From Mesostigma viride (Eukaryota; Streptophyta; Mesostigmatophyceae; Mesostigmatales; Mesostigmataceae): a stretch of DNA of 64,000 nucleotides. Shown one piece after another: positions 11,754 through 21,476 of this stretch. A program made the translations under genes and the position numbers. The stretch lies in contig RPFO01000178.1 of assembly GCA_009746045.1 (NCBI GenBank), forward strand, positions 184,255-248,254. The letters are read 5' to 3'. Each line of letters opens with the position of its first letter. The stretch's first letter is position 1. The notes below the pieces were generated by a model. The model saw only the letters and a program-made list of their open reading frames with translations. It searched no databases and was not told where the DNA came from.

Positions 11754-12368
11754 CTAACTCCCAATTGCACAGTTCCTCCATCTTCTGCATCCGGGGGGGC
11801 GGTGGTGAGGAGCCACGCTTGTCTCGAGGGCCTTGCGCACCGCCTCCTTCATGCGATTGATGAGCTCGAGACCGTGCTCTTCTGCCGTGCGTTCCTTCTC
11901 GAGATCCGGCACGGACTTGATGTACTCGTGAGCGACAAGGTCAGCGTCGTGTCCGAAGACGATGACAGCCCAGAACATCTTGTCAAACACATTCTGGGCA
12001 AGGCACGCCAGATGCTTCCTGTAGCAGTGAGCCTCGGCGACCCACCTCTTCGCTTGACGGAGAAAGATATAGGGCTTCTTGCCAATCAGCAACCGCTTGC
12101 ACATCTTGAGATCGCATGAAGTCATGTGGCGCAGCTCGCCAGGGTTCCTTCGGCGTCTGCGGGAGCGCATCTGAATCTCCTTCTCAATGGCATTCAGCAG
12201 CTCAGTGGCTTCGATCGTCTTTTCCTCTTTCACCTTCTCAAACTGGACCTGCGTGGCCTTGTTGATTCCACACAGTTTGGGCCACGAGAGCTCCACGAGG
12301 CGGTGCACGATTTCTGCAGGCAGGCTGTCGAAGGTGGCAGCCATAGCTGGTTTCGCGGAGTCAGCCAT
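11754..12368 (-). CDS. F-box-like protein, left copy
   Basis: Start chosen at MADSAKPAM rather than the upstream in-frame Met, because it fits the other genes' distance from a promoter (a GGATATCC element lies about 85 bp upstream). Residues 12-35, FDSLPAEIVHRLVELSW, match the first half of an F-box (LP.EI...I.). F-box proteins bring targets to SCF ubiquitin ligases. The rest is charged and helical with several Cys. After a C7 run near the end, another frame stays open to 11650 and encodes NQLANGYVSCRECS, a Cys-pair tail. The true C-terminus is probably that one, with the run misread in both arms. F-box call is moderate; function is inferred. Confidence 0.65.
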   Translation of the reverse strand: MADSAKPAMAATFDSLPAEIVHRLVELSWPKLCGINKATQVQFEKVKEEKTIEATELLNAIEKEIQMRSRRRRRNPGELRHMTSCDLKMCKRLLIGKKPYIFLRQAKRWVAEAHCYRKHLACLAQNVFDKMFWAVIVFGHDADLVAHEYIKSVPDLEKERTAEEHGLELINRMKEAVRKALETSVAPHHRPPGCRRWRNCAIGS

Positions 12369-12851
12369 AGCTGTTTTCGTGGTAGTGGTGGATGGAGAGG
12401 AGGATAGCTGCGAGAGTTGTTGCGTCTCGCGACTTAATAGACGAAGGGATATCCACAGCTGCCACGGGATTGGTCCGCGTCCTGTGGATAAGCGCGGCGC
12501 GAGCGCGACGCGCGCGTCCTGTGGATAAGCGCGGCGCAAATACGGAACGGCGCGGCGCGAGTACGGACCGGTGCACGTCCACGGGATTCTGCCACGTGGC
12601 ACGTGCCATTCCCCGTGGTGACGGCGCCAGAAGTATAAATATAAAACCGCGCCAAATTCAAATTTTTGCCAAGTCTCAACGGCTAAGTATTATTAAATTT
12701 GGACACTTGGGACGTGTGCAATTGTTAATTTTACTTTGATTGCAAGCATGGAAAATAAGACATGATGTTCGTGTGAATTGTTTTCATTAAAAATATAATT
12801 ACTCTTTAATTGTACACAAGTCCACGGGACTAGAGAGATTCTCTGAACTAT
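12369..12851. other. Regulatory spacer between F-box-like and Cys-rich RING genes
   Basis: Contains CCACGGG words, a G-box-like CCACGTGG (12594-12601), three copies of a GCGCGGCGCGAG word, two GTGGATAAGCGCGGCGC repeats, and the 3' signal of the neighbouring gene at 12780-12793. A TATAAATATAAAA run sits at about 12633-12645. Confidence 0.5.
12780..12793 (-). terminator. Candidate transcript 3' signal
   Basis: Minus strand reads TTTTTAATGAAAAC about 60 bp after the stop of the Cys-rich RING gene. Nearly the same string follows the genes ending at 20378, 25260 and 28323. Confidence 0.45.
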
Positions 12852-14117
12852 TTACAGGGCACGCGGGGCGGCCAGTTGGTTCATGACAGCTGCATAGCAG
12901 GACTCTGCGGAGTCGTAGCGGAAAAACGGGAAGCACAGGTCGTGCTTGGAGTCCTTGCCCTCGCAGATGGGGCAGGAGACACTCTTGGTGCCAGCCTCCC
13001 GCAGAGTGTCGAGGACGCACTCGCTGCAGACGACGTCGTTGTCGATGCTGTGGCCGTTGGCGGTGAAGAGGTAGTGCGCCTTCTTGTTGCACACCTTGCA
13101 GGTCTTGGAGGGCACGTCCAACTGGTGGTTGCAGCCCATCTGCTTGCTGGCAGCCTTGACGCCGCAGAACTTGTTCTTCAGATGCTCGAACTCCTTGGTG
13201 CCGGGAGTGACGGTGCTGGTGAGGTTGGACTCGGACAGCGTGAAAGAGACGAAGCTGAGGTGGGAGACATAGTTGCGCTTCTCGCACTCCCACTTGATCC
13301 TGGAGATCTCCTTGGTGAAGTCGCTCTTGAAGTTCTCGATGTCGACCTTGGGCTTCTTGATGGCGTCGTTGAACAGCCCGCAAGACCTCAGGTAGTCGTT
13401 TGTGTCCTCCTGCTTCCTCTTGTAGCCACCGCGAAGAAAGGGCTGGTCGCGCTCCTCGACCTTGACGTTGACCTTGCCAGGGTCGGTGGGGCCGGTGAGA
13501 GCAAAGTTCGGCTCAGAGACGGTGTAGGTGCCTGGCGTGGGCCACTTGATGAACTCGGCGGTGTCCTCCATATCCGGGTAGATCTGGAGCAGCTCGGGGA
13601 ACCTCTTCTTCGTCCGCTCGTGCTCGAACGCGAACTGCTCGAATGCGGGGTCCCAGCAGCTGATGCAGTGCTCGGCCTTGCCGTTGCAGTCGATCTTGAG
13701 GAGATCCACACGAGTCGGCTTCTTGCACTTGGCGCAGTCCTTCGTGGGGATGCTCTTCAGCATGTTGTTCTGCTGAAGGTACTCGCACGAGTCGCAGAAA
13801 TGGCCGTCGCACGGGGAAAAGCTGTGATTGTTGCGCATCTTGTAATCCTCGTCAAACTCGCAGAAGTGCTTGAGAGACCTCATCTTGTCGCAGCCGACGC
13901 AGCGAATGCGCTTCTTGTTCATCATGATGTTGCTCGTCTCGTAGTGATCCATCATGTCGTTCAAAACGCTGCGAGAAGCCTCAGGAAGGTGGACTTCGCA
14001 TGCATGCTCGCCGGTGACTGGGTGGAAAAGAATGTTGAAGTGGCGAGTTTTCTTGACTTTGGGAGCACTGTGCGGCCCACGCTGGCGAGGAGCAGAGATG
14101 GCGGAGGAGGTAGCCAT
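12852..14117 (-). CDS. Cys-rich RING-like zinc protein, left copy (421 aa)
   Basis: Start at MATSSAISAP, 85 bp downstream of a minus-strand TATAAAT. Residues 73-154 hold paired cysteines (C73/C76, C103, C108/C111, C128/C131, C144, C151/C154) that could bind two or more zinc ions. The C-terminal 60 residues have a RING-like order: CKVC, then a His in NGHS, then CSEC, then CPIC. The middle is basic and unrelated to anything I know. A RING suggests ubiquitin E3 activity or protein bridging; inference only. Divergently arranged with the intron-bearing RING gene across an 830-bp shared promoter array. Identical copy on the right arm. Confidence 0.8.
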   Translation of the reverse strand: MATSSAISAPRQRGPHSAPKVKKTRHFNILFHPVTGEHACEVHLPEASRSVLNDMMDHYETSNIMMNKKRIRCVGCDKMRSLKHFCEFDEDYKMRNNHSFSPCDGHFCDSCEYLQQNNMLKSIPTKDCAKCKKPTRVDLLKIDCNGKAEHCISCWDPAFEQFAFEHERTKKRFPELLQIYPDMEDTAEFIKWPTPGTYTVSEPNFALTGPTDPGKVNVKVEERDQPFLRGGYKRKQEDTNDYLRSCGLFNDAIKKPKVDIENFKSDFTKEISRIKWECEKRNYVSHLSFVSFTLSESNLTSTVTPGTKEFEHLKNKFCGVKAASKQMGCNHQLDVPSKTCKVCNKKAHYLFTANGHSIDNDVVCSECVLDTLREAGTKSVSCPICEGKDSKHDLCFPFFRYDSAESCYAAVMNQLAAPRAL

Positions 14118-14195
14118 TGGAGCTGGTTGGTTTTGGTTGCTGAGAGAGCTGGGTGGATGCGAGTGGGATGCGAGGCGAGGTGGTGCAAGTCCTGC

Positions 14196-14202
14196 ATTTA
14201 TA
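14196..14202 (-). promoter_or_regulatory. TATA box of Cys-rich RING gene, left
   Basis: Minus strand GGGTATAAATG, 80-85 bp before the ATG at 14117, directly beside a CCCGTGG word. Confidence 0.7.
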
Positions 14203-14221
14203 CCCACGGGGCTGCAATTCC

Positions 14222-14760
14222 CGTGGTCTAGAAGAATTCAGCAGATCGACGGCTCGTGGCTCGCCACGAGGTTTGTAACGGGAAACGGTATGACGGTTAC
14301 GAGGAAAATTTTCCCGTGGCCATACATTTTGAGCGTTATTTTGCCACGGGATTTGTAACGTAAAAAATCTTTCCCCGTGGCAAAAATATCCGACAGTTAC
14401 TTTGCCGCGGGACCGGAATCGGATTTTTTTCTGTCCCCGTGGACGGATATTTTCGAGCGTTATTTTGCCACGGGATTTGTAACGTAAAAATCTTTCCCGT
14501 GGCAAAAATATCCGACAGTTACTTTGCCACGGGGCCCGAATCGGTTTTTTTTCTGTCCCCGTGGACGGATATTTTCGAGCGTTATTTTGCCACGGGATTT
14601 GTAACGTAAAAATTCTTTCCCCGTGGCAAAATATCCGACAGTTACTCTGCCACGGGGCTCAAAACCGAAAATCCTTAATCCCCGTGGACGGATATTTCTG
14701 ACCGTTACGCTGCCACGGGACTTGTAACGTAAAAAAACGCGTCCCGTGGATAAGGTTTCG
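14222..14760. repeat. Bidirectional promoter array, left
   Basis: About three to four copies of a ~122-bp unit. Within it CCACGGG or CCCGTGG alternates with GTAACG/GTTAC words and AATATCCG blocks. It fills the space between two divergent genes, so it probably serves both as an upstream activating region. It contains one of the two arm differences (T3 at 14493). Confidence 0.75.
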
Positions 14761-14866
14761 GCGCATAAACGACGAACGCGCTTCCACGTAGCCAGATTGC
14801 CCGTGCAAGACCACGTAGATAGCCTGGCAGCCACGGGACCGTCTCGTCAACCAAGGCCTGCGCAGG

Positions 14867-14873
14867 TATAAAG
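14867..14873 (+). promoter_or_regulatory. TATA box of intron-bearing RING gene, left
   Basis: CAGGTATAAAGACC, 80 bp before the ATG at 14947. Confidence 0.7.
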
Positions 14874-14946
14874 ACCAGACTTCCTCGTCTCCTCGCCACT
14901 CGCTCACCTCACATCAGCTCAGCACACCAAAACTCTCTCACTGGAT

Positions 14947-16131
14947 ATGGCTTCCCGCCCCAGATACGCAGCTAGCTACAACTTTGGCCGTGGTGTTACT
15001 GGAGCTAGTGGCAGTGGCAGTGGAAGTGGCAGGGGAAAGCGACGTGCTGCGAGGAACACGGCTACTGGAGAAGCAGGTTTGTGACGAGCCTTTGTTTTTT
15101 TGCACCCAAAAGCGCTTTTTCTTGTCGTTTCCGCCTTTTGGTACTCATTTCTTGTTATGTTTTCTTGCCCCCACACACCCGTGCATGCAGAACTGACCGC
15201 TGAACAACGGCAGCTTCACAGGGCTAACAAGCCTGTGCCCGTGCACGATAATCACGGGGACTTCGACACAAGAAACAACGTGTTTCCCTATCTGGAGAAC
15301 ACTTTCAAGGTGGCGAAGCTCGTCCTGGACTTGAGCAAGATCGAATGCGCCATTTGCGCGGAGGAGAGAGACAAGTATGTCACTCTCATGCTGGAGAACG
15401 AGCCCGCGCACGCATGCTCCATCATCATCTGCGACACCTGTGCCACTACCAAGCTTCACACGTTCAGAAACCAGTGCCCGCAGTGCCGCAAGCCGCTGAG
15501 CTCGTCTGGGCAGCTGTTCGTCCCCAACCCGCAGCTCAACAGCCTGGCGTCGAGGACGCAGTACAGGGCCTGCGAACACCCCGGCTGCTTTACGATCATC
15601 CCAAGCAACATGATGGCGGCGCACGAGGAGGAGTGCGAGTACAACGTCTACACCTGTGGCAACACCGTCTCGTTCCGCCTGCTGGACAACGAGACGCTTT
15701 CTTCCAAGATGTGCTGCGGCTATGAGGGCAAGAAACGCGCCGTCGAGGAGCACATGGAGACTTGCCCGGAGGCTGAGTCTGCGAAGAAGCTTAGCGCAAT
15801 GATGGGCGTGTTTGACAAGGTGGAGGCGCTCTCAGCTGCAATGGAGCGCGACAGCCCAGACGTCTTCAAGCGCATGGCTCAGTTGTTTGGGGTGACCACG
15901 GAGAAGGCCAGGCGCATCCTTGCCAGCCTGCCTGGAGCGAGTGCTGCCGGCCCTTCTTCCCAGCGTGCTCCTCGTCCAGGGGAAGCAGTGGACACAGCAA
16001 TCCCCGTCGACGCCCCCACTGACCCAATCAGTGATCTCGTGGACGCCATAGACGCTGACGTTGCTGCACAGGGCGTCGACGACGAGGCTGCAGACCCCAC
16101 CTGGACTCCGGCTGGCAACCAGGACGACTGA
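14947..16131 (+). CDS. RING/TRAF-like zinc protein with intron, left copy (356 aa spliced)
   Basis: Exon 1 is 14947-15076 and exon 2 is 15191-16131. Without splicing, exon 1 stops at a TGA inside the intron; splicing joins G to AA in frame. Residues 1-43 are a basic Gly/Ser/Arg tail. A RING follows at about 96-142: C96/C99, H117-x-C119, C124/C127, C139/C142, the third and fourth ligands being in H-x-C order. Next come more Cys/His pairs (YRACEHPGCF, HEEECEYNVYTC, then a later CCGYEGKKRAVEEHMETC) like TRAF-type zinc fingers, then an acidic, Pro/Asp-rich tail. Probable E3 ubiquitin ligase; substrate unknown. The splice-dependent N-terminus implies nuclear transcription. Confidence 0.82.
15077..15190 (+). 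other. Spliceosomal-type intron, left
   Basis: 114 bp, GTTTGT...TGCAG, with a pyrimidine-rich stretch before the acceptor and an in-frame TGA 8 bp in. Phase 1. Confidence 0.75.
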
Positions 16132-17097
16132 ACAGTTACAGCTGACAGCATTGGATGTCAAAAACCCCTCTAGTTTAGAGACAAGGGCCATAGTTAGAAA
16201 CCAGCCCATCCACGGGGTTTAGGTGACAGGCAGTAGAAGAAACACCCCACACACTGGGGACTTGGACAGGAAAGATGTGGATGTTTGTAATAAAGATGTG
16301 GATGTTTGCAAAACCAGTTTGAAAAAATATCTAAGCTGCACATTAGTATAAGTATGGTAAGTTTCCAGCAGGCCACGTGGCAGCCACAAAGCCCGATCCC
16401 CGTGGTAGCCGGCGCAGTACGGATCCCGTAGGAATCCACGAGATATTTCCGAGATATTTCCGAGATATTTTAGATATTTTCAGATATTTTGAAAATATCC
16501 CAGGGACCCCGTGGACTCCCAGGGGAATCGTAACCGAAAATCGGACTCGCGGCCGGCGATCGGAGGAGCCACCACGGGAAAATCCCGTTTTTTTTTCGGG
16601 TGTGTCCTCAGAACGTTCTGAGGACACACCCGAAAAAAAAACGGGATTTTCCCGTGGTGGCTCCTCCGATCGCCGGCCGCGAGTCCGATTTTCGGTTACG
16701 ATTCCCCTGGGAGTCCACGGGGTCCCTGGGATATTTTCAAAATATCTGAAAATATCTAAAATATCTCGGAAATATCTCGGAAATATCTCGTGGATTCCTA
16801 CGGGATCCGTACTGCGCCGGCTACCACGGGGATCGGGCTTTGTGGCTGCCACGTGGCCTGCTGGAAACTTACCATACTTATACTAATGTGCAGCTTAGAT
16901 ATTTTTTCAAACTGGTTTTGCAAACATCCACATCTTTATTACAAACATCCACATCTTTCCTGTCCAAGTCCCCAGTGTGTGGGGTGTTTCTTCTACTGCC
17001 TGTCACCTAAACCCCGTGGATGGGCTGGTTTCTAACTATGGCCCTTGTCTCTAAACTAGAGGGGTTTTTGACATCCAATGCTGTCAGCTGTAACTGT
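16132..17097. other. Non-coding palindrome core between the two RING genes
   Basis: Each half holds an AATAAAGATGTGGATGTTTG duplicate (AATAAA signals near 16288-16293 and its mirror), a CCACGTGG box, CCGTGGTAGCC words and AT-rich GAGATATTTCC repeats leading to the axis. Mirror-image 169-codon frames cross the axis but are symmetry artefacts. Confidence 0.7.
16440..16790. other. Palindrome centre, zero-nucleotide loop
   Basis: Symmetry axis lies between 16614 and 16615 within GAAC|GTTC. Flanks are GGGTGTGTCCTCA, then T9 (mirrored A9), then CGGGATTTTCCCGTGG, then AT-rich repeats of GAGATATTTCC. A perfect foldback with no spacer is what a covalently closed hairpin end, or a head-to-head concatemer junction, gives when read through both strands. 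Confidence 0.9.
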
Positions 17098-18282
17098 TCA
17101 GTCGTCCTGGTTGCCAGCCGGAGTCCAGGTGGGGTCTGCAGCCTCGTCGTCGACGCCCTGTGCAGCAACGTCAGCGTCTATGGCGTCCACGAGATCACTG
17201 ATTGGGTCAGTGGGGGCGTCGACGGGGATTGCTGTGTCCACTGCTTCCCCTGGACGAGGAGCACGCTGGGAAGAAGGGCCGGCAGCACTCGCTCCAGGCA
17301 GGCTGGCAAGGATGCGCCTGGCCTTCTCCGTGGTCACCCCAAACAACTGAGCCATGCGCTTGAAGACGTCTGGGCTGTCGCGCTCCATTGCAGCTGAGAG
17401 CGCCTCCACCTTGTCAAACACGCCCATCATTGCGCTAAGCTTCTTCGCAGACTCAGCCTCCGGGCAAGTCTCCATGTGCTCCTCGACGGCGCGTTTCTTG
17501 CCCTCATAGCCGCAGCACATCTTGGAAGAAAGCGTCTCGTTGTCCAGCAGGCGGAACGAGACGGTGTTGCCACAGGTGTAGACGTTGTACTCGCACTCCT
17601 CCTCGTGCGCCGCCATCATGTTGCTTGGGATGATCGTAAAGCAGCCGGGGTGTTCGCAGGCCCTGTACTGCGTCCTCGACGCCAGGCTGTTGAGCTGCGG
17701 GTTGGGGACGAACAGCTGCCCAGACGAGCTCAGCGGCTTGCGGCACTGCGGGCACTGGTTTCTGAACGTGTGAAGCTTGGTAGTGGCACAGGTGTCGCAG
17801 ATGATGATGGAGCATGCGTGCGCGGGCTCGTTCTCCAGCATGAGAGTGACATACTTGTCTCTCTCCTCCGCGCAAATGGCGCATTCGATCTTGCTCAAGT
17901 CCAGGACGAGCTTCGCCACCTTGAAAGTGTTCTCCAGATAGGGAAACACGTTGTTTCTTGTGTCGAAGTCCCCGTGATTATCGTGCACGGGCACAGGCTT
18001 GTTAGCCCTGTGAAGCTGCCGTTGTTCAGCGGTCAGTTCTGCATGCACGGGTGTGTGGGGGCAAGAAAACATAACAAGAAATGAGTACCAAAAGGCGGAA
18101 ACGACAAGAAAAAGCGCTTTTGGGTGCAAAAAAACAAAGGCTCGTCACAAACCTGCTTCTCCAGTAGCCGTGTTCCTCGCAGCACGTCGCTTTCCCCTGC
18201 CACTTCCACTGCCACTGCCACTAGCTCCAGTAACACCACGGCCAAAGTTGTAGCTAGCTGCGTATCTGGGGCGGGAAGCCAT
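17098..18282 (-). CDS. RING/TRAF-like zinc protein with intron, right copy
   Basis: Mirror of 14947-16131: exons 18153-18282 and 17098-18038 on the minus strand, with the same predicted protein. As this arm is contiguous with the rest of the viral terminus, it is probably the native copy. Having two convergent copies facing the axis may double the dose or may reflect an inverted dimer. Confidence 0.8.
18039..18152 (-). other. Spliceosomal-type intron, right
   Basis: Mirror of 15077-15190, with the same GT/AG ends and in-frame stop. Confidence 0.75.
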
Positions 18283-18355
18283 ATCCAGTGAGAGAGTTTT
18301 GGTGTGCTGAGCTGATGTGAGGTGAGCGAGTGGCGAGGAGACGAGGAAGTCTGGT

Positions 18356-18362
18356 CTTTATA
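18356..18362 (-). promoter_or_regulatory. TATA box of intron-bearing RING gene, right
   Basis: Minus-strand GGTATAAAG, 80 bp before the ATG at 18282. Confidence 0.7.
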
Positions 18363-18468
18363 CCTGCGCAGGCCTTGGTTGACGAGACGGTCCCGTGGCT
18401 GCCAGGCTATCTACGTGGTCTTGCACGGGCAATCTGGCTACGTGGAAGCGCGTTCGTCGTTTATGCGC

Positions 18469-19008
18469 CGAAACCTTATCCACGGGACGCGTTTTTTTAC
18501 GTTACAAGTCCCGTGGCAGCGTAACGGTCAGAAATATCCGTCCACGGGGATTAAGGATTTTCGGTTTTGAGCCCCGTGGCAGAGTAACTGTCGGATATTT
18601 TGCCACGGGGAAAGAATTTTTACGTTACAAATCCCGTGGCAAAATAACGCTCGAAAATATCCGTCCACGGGGACAGAAAAAAAACCGATTCGGGCCCCGT
18701 GGCAAAGTAACTGTCGGATATTTTTGCCACGGGAAAAGATTTTTACGTTACAAATCCCGTGGCAAAATAACGCTCGAAAATATCCGTCCACGGGGACAGA
18801 AAAAAATCCGATTCCGGTCCCGCGGCAAAGTAACTGTCGGATATTTTTGCCACGGGGAAAGATTTTTTACGTTACAAATCCCGTGGCAAAATAACGCTCA
18901 AAATGTATGGCCACGGGAAAATTTTCCTCGTAACCGTCATACCGTTTCCCGTTACAAACCTCGTGGCGAGCCACGAGCCGTCGATCTGCTGAATTCTTCT
19001 AGACCACG
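18469..19008. repeat. Bidirectional promoter array, right
   Basis: Mirror of 14222-14760: CCACGGG/CCCGTGG with GTAACG and CGGATATTTT words in ~122-bp units. One base longer than the left copy (A4 at 18734-18737). Confidence 0.75.
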
Positions 19009-19027
19009 GGAATTGCAGCCCCGTGGG

Positions 19028-19034
19028 TATAAAT
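19028..19034 (+). promoter_or_regulatory. TATA box of Cys-rich RING gene, right
   Basis: GTGGGTATAAATGC, 85 bp before the ATG at 19113, right after CCCCGTGG. Confidence 0.7.
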
Positions 19035-19112
19035 GCAGGACTTGCACCACCTCGCCTCGCATCCCACTCGCATCCACCCAGCTCTCTCAGCAACCAAAAC
19101 CAACCAGCTCCA

Positions 19113-20378
19113 ATGGCTACCTCCTCCGCCATCTCTGCTCCTCGCCAGCGTGGGCCGCACAGTGCTCCCAAAGTCAAGAAAACTCGCCACTTCAACATTC
19201 TTTTCCACCCAGTCACCGGCGAGCATGCATGCGAAGTCCACCTTCCTGAGGCTTCTCGCAGCGTTTTGAACGACATGATGGATCACTACGAGACGAGCAA
19301 CATCATGATGAACAAGAAGCGCATTCGCTGCGTCGGCTGCGACAAGATGAGGTCTCTCAAGCACTTCTGCGAGTTTGACGAGGATTACAAGATGCGCAAC
19401 AATCACAGCTTTTCCCCGTGCGACGGCCATTTCTGCGACTCGTGCGAGTACCTTCAGCAGAACAACATGCTGAAGAGCATCCCCACGAAGGACTGCGCCA
19501 AGTGCAAGAAGCCGACTCGTGTGGATCTCCTCAAGATCGACTGCAACGGCAAGGCCGAGCACTGCATCAGCTGCTGGGACCCCGCATTCGAGCAGTTCGC
19601 GTTCGAGCACGAGCGGACGAAGAAGAGGTTCCCCGAGCTGCTCCAGATCTACCCGGATATGGAGGACACCGCCGAGTTCATCAAGTGGCCCACGCCAGGC
19701 ACCTACACCGTCTCTGAGCCGAACTTTGCTCTCACCGGCCCCACCGACCCTGGCAAGGTCAACGTCAAGGTCGAGGAGCGCGACCAGCCCTTTCTTCGCG
19801 GTGGCTACAAGAGGAAGCAGGAGGACACAAACGACTACCTGAGGTCTTGCGGGCTGTTCAACGACGCCATCAAGAAGCCCAAGGTCGACATCGAGAACTT
19901 CAAGAGCGACTTCACCAAGGAGATCTCCAGGATCAAGTGGGAGTGCGAGAAGCGCAACTATGTCTCCCACCTCAGCTTCGTCTCTTTCACGCTGTCCGAG
20001 TCCAACCTCACCAGCACCGTCACTCCCGGCACCAAGGAGTTCGAGCATCTGAAGAACAAGTTCTGCGGCGTCAAGGCTGCCAGCAAGCAGATGGGCTGCA
20101 ACCACCAGTTGGACGTGCCCTCCAAGACCTGCAAGGTGTGCAACAAGAAGGCGCACTACCTCTTCACCGCCAACGGCCACAGCATCGACAACGACGTCGT
20201 CTGCAGCGAGTGCGTCCTCGACACTCTGCGGGAGGCTGGCACCAAGAGTGTCTCCTGCCCCATCTGCGAGGGCAAGGACTCCAAGCACGACCTGTGCTTC
20301 CCGTTTTTCCGCTACGACTCCGCAGAGTCCTGCTATGCAGCTGTCATGAACCAACTGGCCGCCCCGCGTGCCCTGTAA
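19113..20378 (+). CDS. Cys-rich RING-like zinc protein, right copy (421 aa)
   Basis: Same protein as 12852-14117, with zinc-ligand pairs at residues 73-154 and a RING-like C-terminus. The upstream array, TATA box and downstream TTTTTAATGAAAA signal are all present, so this copy has a complete transcription unit. Confidence 0.8.
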   Translation: MATSSAISAPRQRGPHSAPKVKKTRHFNILFHPVTGEHACEVHLPEASRSVLNDMMDHYETSNIMMNKKRIRCVGCDKMRSLKHFCEFDEDYKMRNNHSFSPCDGHFCDSCEYLQQNNMLKSIPTKDCAKCKKPTRVDLLKIDCNGKAEHCISCWDPAFEQFAFEHERTKKRFPELLQIYPDMEDTAEFIKWPTPGTYTVSEPNFALTGPTDPGKVNVKVEERDQPFLRGGYKRKQEDTNDYLRSCGLFNDAIKKPKVDIENFKSDFTKEISRIKWECEKRNYVSHLSFVSFTLSESNLTSTVTPGTKEFEHLKNKFCGVKAASKQMGCNHQLDVPSKTCKVCNKKAHYLFTANGHSIDNDVVCSECVLDTLREAGTKSVSCPICEGKDSKHDLCFPFFRYDSAESCYAAVMNQLAAPRAL

Positions 20379-20861
20379 ATAGTTCAGAGAATCTCTCTAG
20401 TCCCGTGGACTTGTGTACAATTAAAGAGTAATTATATTTTTAATGAAAACAATTCACACGAACATCATGTCTTATTTTCCATGCTTGCAATCAAAGTAAA
20501 ATTAACAATTGCACACGTCCCAAGTGTCCAAATTTAATAATACTTAGCCGTTGAGACTTGGCAAAAATTTGAATTTGGCGCGGTTTTATATTTATACTTC
20601 TGGCGCCGTCACCACGGGGAATGGCACGTGCCACGTGGCAGAATCCCGTGGACGTGCACCGGTCCGTACTCGCGCCGCGCCGTTCCGTATTTGCGCCGCG
20701 CTTATCCACAGGACGCGCGCGTCGCGCTCGCGCCGCGCTTATCCACAGGACGCGGACCAATCCCGTGGCAGCTGTGGATATCCCTTCGTCTATTAAGTCG
20801 CGAGACGCAACAACTCTCGCAGCTATCCTCCTCTCCATCCACCACTACCACGAAAACAGCT
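20379..20861. other. Regulatory spacer, right-arm mirror
   Basis: Mirror of 12369-12851: 3' signal, G-box-like CCACGTGG, GCGCCGCGC words, CCGTGG words and a GGATATCC element about 85 bp before the F-box-like start. Confidence 0.5.
20437..20450 (+). terminator. Candidate transcript 3' signal
   Basis: TTTTTAATGAAAAC about 60 bp after the stop at 20378; mirror of 12780-12793. Confidence 0.45.
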
Positions 20862-21476
20862 ATGGCTGACTCCGCGAAACCAGCTATGGCTGCCACCTTC
20901 GACAGCCTGCCTGCAGAAATCGTGCACCGCCTCGTGGAGCTCTCGTGGCCCAAACTGTGTGGAATCAACAAGGCCACGCAGGTCCAGTTTGAGAAGGTGA
21001 AAGAGGAAAAGACGATCGAAGCCACTGAGCTGCTGAATGCCATTGAGAAGGAGATTCAGATGCGCTCCCGCAGACGCCGAAGGAACCCTGGCGAGCTGCG
21101 CCACATGACTTCATGCGATCTCAAGATGTGCAAGCGGTTGCTGATTGGCAAGAAGCCCTATATCTTTCTCCGTCAAGCGAAGAGGTGGGTCGCCGAGGCT
21201 CACTGCTACAGGAAGCATCTGGCGTGCCTTGCCCAGAATGTGTTTGACAAGATGTTCTGGGCTGTCATCGTCTTCGGACACGACGCTGACCTTGTCGCTC
21301 ACGAGTACATCAAGTCCGTGCCGGATCTCGAGAAGGAACGCACGGCAGAAGAGCACGGTCTCGAGCTCATCAATCGCATGAAGGAGGCGGTGCGCAAGGC
21401 CCTCGAGACAAGCGTGGCTCCTCACCACCGCCCCCCCGGATGCAGAAGATGGAGGAACTGTGCAATTGGGAGTTAG
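20862..21476 (+). CDS. F-box-like protein, right copy
   Basis: Same protein as 11754-12368. The stop at 21476 follows a shift at the C7 run 21431-21437. In another frame the gene would run to TAA at 21580 and end with a CRECS-type Cys pair and basic tail. Both arms show the same seven C residues, so either the short ending is real or the miscall is systematic. Confidence 0.65.
   Translation: MADSAKPAMAATFDSLPAEIVHRLVELSWPKLCGINKATQVQFEKVKEEKTIEATELLNAIEKEIQMRSRRRRRNPGELRHMTSCDLKMCKRLLIGKKPYIFLRQAKRWVAEAHCYRKHLACLAQNVFDKMFWAVIVFGHDADLVAHEYIKSVPDLEKERTAEEHGLELINRMKEAVRKALETSVAPHHRPPGCRRWRNCAIGS

Larger units (their letters stand above)
9959..16614. repeat. Left arm of 13.3-kb palindrome
   Basis: Reverse complement of 16615-23270. 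The only length differences found are C7 at 10598-10604 (G6 at 22626-22631) and T3 at 14493-14495 (A4 at 18734-18737). Carries one copy each of four genes. Left edge at 9958/9959 switches to host-like DNA. Just outside, both flanks keep a GCCT a few bases away, so a short microhomology may have guided the join. Confidence 0.95.

Noticed and set aside
12876-14231. 451-codon plus-strand frame opposite the Cys-rich RING gene (mirror 18999-20354)
   Set aside because: Shadow of high-GC third positions; the other strand has zinc motifs, promoter and 3' signal.
16343-16886. Two 169-codon frames, one on each strand, over the palindrome axis
   Set aside because: They encode the same peptide because the DNA is symmetrical; contain repeat-derived residues and no promoter.
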